Of a stretch of 64,000 nt of DNA, positions 52,332-60,141 are shown one piece after another. The stretch comes from Phyllobacteriaceae bacterium (lineage in GTDB: Bacteria; Pseudomonadota; Alphaproteobacteria; Rhizobiales; Rhizobiaceae), in assembly GCA_002708825.1 (NCBI GenBank), contig PAPF01000007.1, forward strand, positions 205,572-269,571. The letters run 5' to 3'. Under the pieces are notes generated by a model that searched no databases, was not told the origin of the DNA, and saw only the letters and a list, made by a program, of their open reading frames with translations. How positions within the stretch are numbered: position 1 is the stretch's first letter; each line of letters starts with the position of its first letter. The position numbers and the translations under genes were made by a program.

Positions 52332-53729
52332 TCAGTTTTTCTTGTTCCGGGGCATCTCGATGATGTCCTGCGCTCGTTGCCAGGCCGGCGAGCCACGCTT
52401 GAGCTTCTGCTGGGCCCGCGCGGCGAAGATCCGCGCCTCGCGGATGTTGCCGGCGTAAAAATTGCCTTCCGCCGACGCCAGTTCCGCCTCGCCGATCTCG
52501 CCAAGCGCGCCGTGCGCCTGCGCCAGGAACCGGTAGGCCCCGGCATTGGACGGATCGACGGCCAGCCCCTTGCGGATCATGGTGATGGCTTCGCGCATCG
52601 AATCGCGCTTTCCCGTCGCGATCAGCGCCTGGCCGCGCGCGACGAGCAGCAGCGGCGACCCGCCGCCAAGCTTTGCCGCCGTCCCGTAGGCGGCAGCGGC
52701 TTCGGCCGGCCGGTTCGCCTTCATCAGCGCGTCGCCCAGCAATTCGCGGAAGAAGGCGTTGCGCGAACGTTTTGCCACGAGCGCCTCGGCGCGCTGGACC
52801 GCCGTGCGCGGATTGCCGTTGAGATAGGTGTTGAGCGCAAGACCGTATTCGGCGGCAATCGGCGTGCGCAGCGAGCGGCCGATGCGCGCCACGGCGCCCG
52901 GCCCTTCCGTGTAGGCCGCGATCTTCACCCGCGCCATGTCATGGCGCTCCTGGAGTTCAGGCGGGTCGGCCCGGTTCCAGTATTTGCTCTGCTTCGCCCG
53001 CTCCGCCAGCAGCGCGATCCGGTCGCGCGGCATGGGATGGCTGGCGAGGTAGGGGTCGATGCGCGAACCCGTCAGCGAAAGCGCGCTGGCAAAGCGTTCG
53101 AAGGTGTCGATCATCCCCTGTGCCGACTGGCCCGTGGCTTCCAGGTAGTCGAGCGCGGACCGGTCCGCGGTCGCTTCCTCGCCGCGCTGGTAGGCCAGCA
53201 GGCCGCGCCGCGCCAGTTCGCCCGAACCCATCGCGATGCCGCTTCCCGCGCCCGCAAGGCCCCGGCTGTTCGTCGCGGCGCCGGCCGCCATGGCGCCGAT
53301 GCCGAGCAGCGAACCGACCACGGCGAGGGTCTGGGCGCGCTCGATCTGCTGGCGCAACCGCTCCTGGTGGCCGCCGGCAATGTGCCCGGCCTCATGCGCC
53401 AGGACGCCGATGATCTCGTTCGGCGTCTCGGCGATCATCAGCGCGCCGGTATTGATGAAAAGGCGCCGCCCGGTCACGAAGGCATTGAAGGAACTGTCAT
53501 TGACGAGAATGATCTCGACGCCGGATTTCGAAAGACCGGCGGCCTTGAGGATCGGCCGGGCGTAGTCGCGCACCAGCGCCTCGATTTCGGCATCCCTGAC
53601 GATGGGCACGCGTGACTGCGCGATGGCCGGCGTTGCGGCCTGCGTGGCAGCGATCCCGGCCGCGACCACGAGGGTGGTGGCCTTGAGCGCGATCCGGCGA
53701 AACATGGTCGTGGCTGTCCTGACGGTCAT
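52332..53729 (-). CDS. M48 metalloprotease with TPR tail, BepA-like
   Basis: A 465-residue periplasmic protease. Signal peptide to about residue 37 (AIAQ), then the M48 domain with HEAGH (residues 112-116) and the third zinc ligand in GEEATADRSALDYL. The C-terminal half, from about 290, is a helical TPR-like array (AEAAAAYGTAAKLGGG, SNAGAYRFLAQAHGALGEIG). BepA of E. coli has the same plan and handles outer-membrane protein quality control. It lies 48 bases upstream of the DsbA-like gene on the same strand. Confidence 0.88.
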   Translation of the reverse strand: MTVRTATTMFRRIALKATTLVVAAGIAATQAATPAIAQSRVPIVRDAEIEALVRDYARPILKAAGLSKSGVEIILVNDSSFNAFVTGRRLFINTGALMIAETPNEIIGVLAHEAGHIAGGHQERLRQQIERAQTLAVVGSLLGIGAMAAGAATNSRGLAGAGSGIAMGSGELARRGLLAYQRGEEATADRSALDYLEATGQSAQGMIDTFERFASALSLTGSRIDPYLASHPMPRDRIALLAERAKQSKYWNRADPPELQERHDMARVKIAAYTEGPGAVARIGRSLRTPIAAEYGLALNTYLNGNPRTAVQRAEALVAKRSRNAFFRELLGDALMKANRPAEAAAAYGTAAKLGGGSPLLLVARGQALIATGKRDSMREAITMIRKGLAVDPSNAGAYRFLAQAHGALGEIGEAELASAEGNFYAGNIREARIFAARAQQKLKRGSPAWQRAQDIIEMPRNKKN

Positions 53730-53891
53730 GACATCCCTAGGGCTACTCGACTGCAAACGGGTTGGAAACCCGCATCCGTTCCAAATCATCAACTTGTGAT
53801 CGCCACATCAATCGGGCATTTGTGCGGCCGGACGGCGCGACGACACGCGCCAGCGACAGTCACGATTGTCGAGCGCAGGAGACCGGCAAGG

Positions 53892-55040
53892 ATGAAGACA
53901 CACGTTTCCAGGCGGAGCGCCGTGGAGCCCTTTCACGCGATGGACGTGCTGGCCGCAGCCAACCGCATGAAGGCGCGCGGCGTTCCCGTGATTTCCATGG
54001 CGGTCGGCCAGCCTGGCGACCCGGCGCCGCAGGCCGTGCGCGAAGCCGCGGCGCGCGCCCTGGCCGATGGCCGCATCGGCTATACCGATGCGCTCGGCCG
54101 CCTCGCCCTGCGCGAAGCCATCGCCGCCCACTACGATCAACATTATGGCGTGGCTGTCTCCCCGGACCGGATCGCGGTCACGACCGGTTCCTCCGCCGCC
54201 TTCAATCTCGCTTTCCTGGCCATGTTCGATCCGGGCGACCGCGTGGCGATCACGGCGCCCGGCTACCCGGCCTACCGCAACATCCTCAAGGCCCTCGGTC
54301 TGGCCGTTGTCGAAATCCCGCTCGACCCCGACGGTTATCTCAAGGCGGATCAGGTGGAGGCGGCCCATCGCCAGGGGCCGCTGGCCGGCGTGCTCTTCGC
54401 AAGCCCCGCCAACCCCACCGGCGCGGTCATTCCCGACGCCGAGCTGAAGGCGATCGCCGCGACGGCGCGCGACCTCGGCATCGCGCTCATCTCCGACGAA
54501 ATCTATCACCGGCTCAACTTTTCCGGTCCGGATACGACCGCGCTGGCCCTTGACGATGACATAACGGTCATCAACTCTTTCTCGAAATATTACTGCATGA
54601 CCGGCTGGCGCATCGGCTGGATGGTCTTGCCCGAGGCCCTGGTACGGCCCATCGAGCGGATCGGCCAGAGCCTTTACATTTCAGCGCCGGAGCTTTCGCA
54701 GATCGCCGCCGTGCAAGCTTTCGAAGCCACCGCAGAACTGGAACGCGTCAAGGCGCGCTATGCAACAAGCCGGGCGCTTCTCATGGAAGCGTTGCCGCGC
54801 CTCGGCCTGCCTTTGGCCGCACCCATGGACGGCGCCTTCTATGCCTATTGCGACGTGACCCGCTACACCAACGATTCCATGGCCTTTGCCCGCTCCATGC
54901 TGGAGGAGGCCCATGTGGCGGCGACACCGGGCCTCGATTTCGATCCGGTGCAGGGGCCGCGAACCATGCGCTTCTCCTATGCGGGCACAACGGAAGACAT
55001 GGCGGAAGCGGTGCGTCGGCTGGAACGCTGGCTCCGCTGA
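53892..55040 (+). CDS. class I/II aminotransferase
   Basis: A 382-residue PLP enzyme of the AAT-I fold. PLP-binding Lys232 is in SFSKYYCMTGWRIGW, ASPANPTGAVIP and LISDEIYHRL give the usual Asn and Asp/Tyr contacts, and the Arg near MRFSYAG binds the alpha-carboxylate. It is divergent from the M48 gene. The amino-donor and substrate are not deducible; rhizobial homologues are annotated as aspartate or unspecified aminotransferases. A terminator at 55107 ends it. Confidence 0.85.
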   Translation: MKTHVSRRSAVEPFHAMDVLAAANRMKARGVPVISMAVGQPGDPAPQAVREAAARALADGRIGYTDALGRLALREAIAAHYDQHYGVAVSPDRIAVTTGSSAAFNLAFLAMFDPGDRVAITAPGYPAYRNILKALGLAVVEIPLDPDGYLKADQVEAAHRQGPLAGVLFASPANPTGAVIPDAELKAIAATARDLGIALISDEIYHRLNFSGPDTTALALDDDITVINSFSKYYCMTGWRIGWMVLPEALVRPIERIGQSLYISAPELSQIAAVQAFEATAELERVKARYATSRALLMEALPRLGLPLAAPMDGAFYAYCDVTRYTNDSMAFARSMLEEAHVAATPGLDFDPVQGPRTMRFSYAGTTEDMAEAVRRLERWLR

Positions 55041-55106
55041 CCGGTCAGGATCCCGTCCGGCCTTGCGCCCGGCCCTGGCGCTGCGATTTGGTTGACGCAT
55101 GACATG

Positions 55107-55134
55107 AAAAAGCCCGGCGAAAACCGGGCTTTTT
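55107..55134. terminator. bidirectional terminator
   Basis: AAAAAGCCCGG and CCGGGCTTTTT form a symmetrical hairpin with U-tracts on both strands. It lies between the convergent aminotransferase and rne genes and should end both. Confidence 0.85.
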
Positions 55135-55157
55135 CGTCAGAAAAGGTTTTTACGGGA

Positions 55158-58136
55158 TCAGAAGAAGCCCTTGCGCTGCCACCAGCCGGCCTTGCGCGGC
55201 TTGGCTTCGTCGCTGTCCTTGTTGGCCGATGTCACGACCGGCTCGGACGCGACCGGGGCAGTGCGGGCCGAACGGTCCACATTGGCTGCTTCGTCGCTTT
55301 CGCCAGCGTCGGCGGCCTTCGGCGCTTCATCGGACGCGGCGGCGGATTCGGCAGCCTCTGCCTTCGCGTCCTCGCCTTCGGTACCGTCGCTGGCAAGCGC
55401 TTCCTGCGCCAGGTCGGCCACGGCTTCCACAATCGGGGCATCGGCGGGCGCCGCGTCCTCGGCCGTGACGTCCTTTTCCGCGTCGGCCTTCTTGGCGCGG
55501 CTGCGGCGCTTCGGCTTGGGCTTTTCTTCCTTGCCGGCGGCCTCGTCGGCCTTGGCATCGGCGCCGGCACCTTCATCAGCGGCTTCCGTCTTGGCCTTCT
55601 TGGCGCGGCTGCGGCGCTTCGGCTTGGCCGGTGCCTCTTCCTCGGCGGACGGCTCCGGTGCGATTTCCTCCGGCTGCGCCGTGCCTTCGACCGCCGCAGC
55701 CGCGTCGGCGTCGCTCACGGCGCTCACCGCAGGGGCTTCCCCGGCGGCCGGCGTTTCATCCGCCGCGCCATCGCCTTCGTCAGACGATCCGGATTCGGGT
55801 CCATCGCCCTCGCCACGGCGGTTGCGGCGTCCGCCACGCTTGCCACGCCGGCGCTTGCGGCGTTCTGCACCGTCGTCCTGCTCGCCCGCGGTTTCGTCGT
55901 CGCCTGAAGCATCGGCCGCGTCCGCGTCATCCTCAGCACCGGACTCGTCATCGTCCTCGCTGTCGGATTCGCCGTCGGCATGCTGCGCATCCGCGTCGCG
56001 GTCACGCCCGCCGCGCCGGCGGCGCCGGCGGCGGCGCTTGCGGCGACCGCCGTCATCGTCCTTCTCGCCGGTTTCCTCGGTCCCGGCCTCGCTTTCCTCG
56101 GCCAGCGCCTCATCGATGGCCTCGTCCTCGGCCAGGTCCGGCGCAAGGGCGGGAACGACAGCGGCCGGCGTGCCTGCCGCGGCCGATCCGCGATCGATCT
56201 CCACCAGTTTCGTGCCAACCGTGTCATCGCCCTCGACGGTGACCGTCAGCCCGAAGCGGGCTTCAAGGTCCATCAGGGTGGCGCGCTTCTGGTTGAGGAT
56301 GTAGAGCGCCGTTGCGATGGGCGTGCGCACCGTGATGTTGTTGCGCGCATCCTTGGTCAGGTATTCCTCGATGGCGCGCAGGACATAGAGCGCGACGGAG
56401 GAGTCGGAGCGCACATGACCGGTGCCGCCGCAATGCGGGCAGGTCTGCATCGTGCTTTCCAGCACCGACGCGCGGATGCGCTGGCGCGACATCTCCAGCA
56501 GGCCGAACGGTGAGATGCGCCCGACCTGGATGCGGGCACGGTCATTGCGCAGGCAGTCCTTCAGCCGCTTTTCGACCGAACGGTTGTTGCGCTTCTCCTC
56601 CATGTCGATGAAGTCGATGACGATCAGTCCGGCCATGTCGCGAAGGCGCAACTGCCGTGCCACTTCCTCGGCTGCCTCCAGGTTGGTCTGCAGCGCGGTG
56701 TCCTCGATGGAATGCTCCTTGGTGGAGCGCCCCGAGTTGACGTCGATGGCGACCAGCGCCTCGGTCTGGTTGATGATCAGGTAGCCGCCCGACTTCAGCG
56801 TTACCTGCGGCTGCAGCATCCGGTCGAGCTGGGCCTCCACGCCGTAGCGCACATACATCGGCGTCGGGTCGCGATAGGGCTGCACCACCTTGGCATGGCT
56901 CGGCATGAGCATGCGCATGAAATCCTTGGCCTCGCGGTAGCCGGCATCGCCCGCCACGAGGATTTCATCGATGTCCTTGTTGTAGAGATCGCGCACCGAC
57001 CGCTTGATGAGGCTGCCTTCCTCGTAGACGAGGGCAGGGGCGGTGGACTGGAGCGTCAGGTTGCGCACCTGTTCCCACATGCGCATCAGGTATTCGTAAT
57101 CGCGCTTGATTTCCGGCTTGGTGCGGTTGGCACCCGCGGTGCGCAGGATGACGCCCATGCCTTCCGGCACGTCCAGGTCCTTGACGATGTCCTTGAGCCG
57201 CTTGCGGTCGGTGACATTGGTGATCTTGCGGGAGATGCCGCCGCCGCGCGCGGTGTTCGGCATCAGCACCGAATAACGGCCGGCCAGCGACAGGTAGGTC
57301 GTCAGCGCGGCACCCTTGTTGCCGCGCTCTTCCTTGACCACCTGCACCAGCAGGATCTGGCGCCGCTTGATCACTTCCTGGATCTTGTAGTTGCGGCGCG
57401 GCGCGCGACGGCGCAGGGCCGCCTCGTCCATGGCGTCGTCGGCGCCGACCATCTCGACGCCGGCATCCTCGCCGTCGCCATTGGCGTCATCGTCGCCATT
57501 GGTGTCGTCGCCGTTCGCCTCGTCGCCGGCAGCGTCCTCGCTGTCCGCTTCGCCGGCGCCTGCGTCAGCATGGGCTTCCGCCTCGGCCTGGTCACCATCC
57601 AGGTCGTCGCCGAATTGCGGCGCGGCGAGGCCGGCGTCCTCCGAGACGACATTGGCGTCGGCATTGGCCGCCAGGGCGGCAACCTGCGCCGCATCCTCGC
57701 CGTCAGTTTCGCCCTCGTGCTTCTTGACGTCGGAGGCGCGCGCCTTGGCCACCTTCTCGGACCCGCGTCCGCCGCGCCTGCGACGGCCGCGCCCGCGGCT
57801 GTTGCGCCCGGACTGTTCCTCGTCCTCGTCCTCGTCCTCGCGGCGGGCCGCCTCGGCTTCGTCGCGAAGCAGGGCCTGCCGGTCGGCAACCGGGATCTGG
57901 TAATAGTCGGGATGGATCTCGGAGAAGGCCAGGAAACCGTGCCGGTTGCCGCCATATTCCACGAAGGCTGCCTGCAGCGAAGGCTCCACGCGGGTCACCC
58001 GCGCCAGATAGATATTGCCCTTGAGCTGCTTCTTGTCCTGTGATTCGAAATCGAATTCTTCGATGCGGTTACCGCGGGTGACGACCACCCGCGTTTCCTC
58101 CGGATGGGAGGAGTCGATAAGCATTTTGTTTGCCAT
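55158..58136 (-). CDS. rne: ribonuclease E
   Basis: A 992-residue endoribonuclease scaffold of the degradosome. The N-terminal part has an S1 domain (KGNIYLARVTRVEPSLQAAFV) interrupted by a long acidic and Arg-rich insertion (about residues 95-255), as in other alphaproteobacterial RNase E. Then come the DNase I-like catalytic site (VAIDVNSGRST and VIDFIDMEEKRN) and the zinc link CPHCGGTGHV. The C-terminal 340 residues are low-complexity, with Arg clusters (RKRRRRRRRRGG) and twin KPKRRSRAKKA repeats, suited for RNA binding and partner docking. Confidence 0.95.
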   Translation of the reverse strand: MANKMLIDSSHPEETRVVVTRGNRIEEFDFESQDKKQLKGNIYLARVTRVEPSLQAAFVEYGGNRHGFLAFSEIHPDYYQIPVADRQALLRDEAEAARREDEDEDEEQSGRNSRGRGRRRRGGRGSEKVAKARASDVKKHEGETDGEDAAQVAALAANADANVVSEDAGLAAPQFGDDLDGDQAEAEAHADAGAGEADSEDAAGDEANGDDTNGDDDANGDGEDAGVEMVGADDAMDEAALRRRAPRRNYKIQEVIKRRQILLVQVVKEERGNKGAALTTYLSLAGRYSVLMPNTARGGGISRKITNVTDRKRLKDIVKDLDVPEGMGVILRTAGANRTKPEIKRDYEYLMRMWEQVRNLTLQSTAPALVYEEGSLIKRSVRDLYNKDIDEILVAGDAGYREAKDFMRMLMPSHAKVVQPYRDPTPMYVRYGVEAQLDRMLQPQVTLKSGGYLIINQTEALVAIDVNSGRSTKEHSIEDTALQTNLEAAEEVARQLRLRDMAGLIVIDFIDMEEKRNNRSVEKRLKDCLRNDRARIQVGRISPFGLLEMSRQRIRASVLESTMQTCPHCGGTGHVRSDSSVALYVLRAIEEYLTKDARNNITVRTPIATALYILNQKRATLMDLEARFGLTVTVEGDDTVGTKLVEIDRGSAAAGTPAAVVPALAPDLAEDEAIDEALAEESEAGTEETGEKDDDGGRRKRRRRRRRRGGRDRDADAQHADGESDSEDDDESGAEDDADAADASGDDETAGEQDDGAERRKRRRGKRGGRRNRRGEGDGPESGSSDEGDGAADETPAAGEAPAVSAVSDADAAAAVEGTAQPEEIAPEPSAEEEAPAKPKRRSRAKKAKTEAADEGAGADAKADEAAGKEEKPKPKRRSRAKKADAEKDVTAEDAAPADAPIVEAVADLAQEALASDGTEGEDAKAEAAESAAASDEAPKAADAGESDEAANVDRSARTAPVASEPVVTSANKDSDEAKPRKAGWWQRKGFF
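55486..55627 (-). repeat. 34-base direct repeats inside rne
   Basis: Two identical 34-base copies, at 55486-55519 and 55594-55627, both encode KPKRRSRAKKA plus neighbours. They are 108 bases apart, which is 36 codons and keeps the frame. Recombination between them would delete a basic motif without a frameshift. Confidence 0.85.
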
Positions 58137-58725
58137 GGAAAGTCCCTGGGACAGAACGTCTCCGGGCCGGTGGCCGCATGGGCGCTGCCGGGCCGGAAGC
58201 GTGTCTGCCTGATCTGTTGATTGCCGTCATGGCCAAGGCGGGCGACGCATGCCGGACCCCGTCCGCGGCTTCAGAAGCGCGGATACTCAAGGAGCCAGGA
58301 ATTTGTGCGTTTTGCGCCATCACCTTGTCATTTCGGTCCATTACACCGTGGATGCGGATGGGATCCGCACCCGTCCTTGCTCTTGAAACATCGGCGCGGG
58401 TTGAGCCGACCCGGCCGTTTTCCTCACACGAAGGCCCCGCTCGCCGGTGGCCTTGAAGAAATCCTTCTTGGAGCGCCGCCGGGGGCGTTTGATTGCCCTG
58501 GCGGTTCCGCCGGCCCTCGTTCCACGTCCGCTGGGGTATAGTGGATTTTGCGCCTGAGCGTCGCCAGTATCCGGGACTGCTCCATTTCCGCTTTTATGTC
58601 CTCACAGGGTTCGTGGCAACCCTCGACGTAAAACTGCCGCAATAGCTGCGCAGCAAGACTTGATTAACCATGTGCGGTTAGCAAACATTTGCGAATCGGA
58701 ACGCGCACGACGGGAGTCCGCCAGC
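58137..58725. other. long gap between rne and amiC
   Basis: About 590 bases between divergent starts. No gene is supported; short open frames lack features. The part next to rne may be a long leader used for RNase E autoregulation, known in E. coli; no homologous structure could be identified by eye. A TTAACCAT site lies near the amiC end. Confidence 0.45.
58664..58671 (+). promoter_or_regulatory. TTAACCAT site upstream of amiC
   Basis: TTAACCAT lies 55 bases before the chosen amiC start and is followed by GTGCGGTTAGC. A CtrA-like control of a cell-separation amidase would fit cell-cycle control, but this rests on the motif alone. Confidence 0.35.
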
Positions 58726-59961
58726 GTGCCAGGAACGGCAGGAACGAGAAGGGTGGGCGCCCTGGCGCCGCTGCTGGTGCTGGCCGTCGTTTTCGCCGGC
58801 CTTCTGGTCCGTCCGTTGCTCGCGGCGGAAGAGCCATTGCTTGCATTCGACCTTTCGATGGTCGGCGATGACAGCCGCATGCGCGTGACCATGCGTTTCG
58901 ATCGCGAAACCGCGCCAGGATGGTCGCTCCGGCGCCAGCCCCACCGCCTGGTTGTCGATCTCCCCGAAACCCGCTTTCGCTTCTCGCCGGAGAGCACGGC
59001 GCCTGCCGGCATGGTCGAGGGTGTGCGCTACGGCGACCTGGGAGAGGGGCGTGCGCGCATGATCCTCCAGTTTGCCGGGCCCTTCAGCGTGGAGCGGTTC
59101 GAGATCGCGAAGTCCGCCGATGACGGCGCCTGGCGGCTCGTGGCCGACATCGTCAGGGCCACACCCGGCGAATTCGAGGCCGCGCTCGCATCGCAGCCGG
59201 CCTTGCAGGCACCCGCCCGCTCGACCCGCAAGACCGACCGGCTTGAAGCCAACCGGTCCGCGGACGACGGCCGGTTCACCATTGTCCTGGACCCCGGTCA
59301 CGGCGGCATCGACGGCGGCGCGGAGGGCCTTCACGGGACGCGTGAGAAGACGATCACGCTCGCCTTCGCCCTCGAATTGCGCAAGCTCCTGGCGGAAACC
59401 GGCCGGTTCCGCGTCGTGATGACCCGTGACAGCGACAAGTTCCTGCGCCTCGACGAAAGGGTGCGAATCGGCCGCCAGAACGAGGCCGACCTGTTCATGT
59501 CGATTCACGCCGACACGATTCGCTATGGCTATGTGCGTGGCGCCACCGTCTACACGCTGTCCGAAAAGGCACCCGACAACATCGCCGCCGCCATCGCCGA
59601 GACCGAGAACCTGGCTGACGCCATCGCGGGCATCGAGTTGCCGGAGCGTGACACGGATGTCGCCGACATCCTGCTCGACCTGGTGCGCCGCGAGACCCAG
59701 GCCTTTTCGGTCCGCTTCGCCCGTACCTTGGTCGGGGAATTGTCGCAACAGGTCGAACTCATCAAGAATCCGCACCGTTCGGCCGGTTTCAGGGTGCTGA
59801 CTGCCCATGACATGCCGTCCGTCCTGCTGGAACTCGGTTACCTCTCCAACAGCAAGGACGAGACGCTGATGCGCGATCCCCAGTGGCGGGAGAAGGCCGC
59901 GCGCAGCATCGTGTCGGCCATCTCCCTTTTTGCTGCCGCGCGCGGGACGGAAGGCGGATGA
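58726..59961 (+). CDS. amiC: N-acetylmuramoyl-L-alanine amidase
   Basis: A 411-residue exported amidase that splits peptidoglycan at the septum. A hydrophobic signal (ALAPLLVLAVVFAGLL) leads to an AMIN domain (about 45-150), a linker, and an Amidase_3 domain with IVLDPGHGGIDGGAEG (zinc His), the Glu following TREKTITLAF, LFMSIHADTI (zinc His) and the final VLLELGYLSN (catalytic Glu). The GTG at 58726, after GGGAG, is preferred to a TTG at 58660. PBP1a follows 180 bases later. Confidence 0.92.
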   Translation: MPGTAGTRRVGALAPLLVLAVVFAGLLVRPLLAAEEPLLAFDLSMVGDDSRMRVTMRFDRETAPGWSLRRQPHRLVVDLPETRFRFSPESTAPAGMVEGVRYGDLGEGRARMILQFAGPFSVERFEIAKSADDGAWRLVADIVRATPGEFEAALASQPALQAPARSTRKTDRLEANRSADDGRFTIVLDPGHGGIDGGAEGLHGTREKTITLAFALELRKLLAETGRFRVVMTRDSDKFLRLDERVRIGRQNEADLFMSIHADTIRYGYVRGATVYTLSEKAPDNIAAAIAETENLADAIAGIELPERDTDVADILLDLVRRETQAFSVRFARTLVGELSQQVELIKNPHRSAGFRVLTAHDMPSVLLELGYLSNSKDETLMRDPQWREKAARSIVSAISLFAAARGTEGG

Positions 59962-60141
59962 GGCATCTCCCGCAACTTGGTAACCGGACGGCGCAGGCCA
60001 TATGGGAAAAAGGCTTGAAATTCGCTATGATGCGTCGCAAATGCCCGGCCGCCGCAATTTGCCCACATCCGAGGGGCAAGGGAAACGGTCAGGTGACAGG
60101 TCGGCTGCGTCGGCCATGATGCAAGGACCCCGGAACGACAC

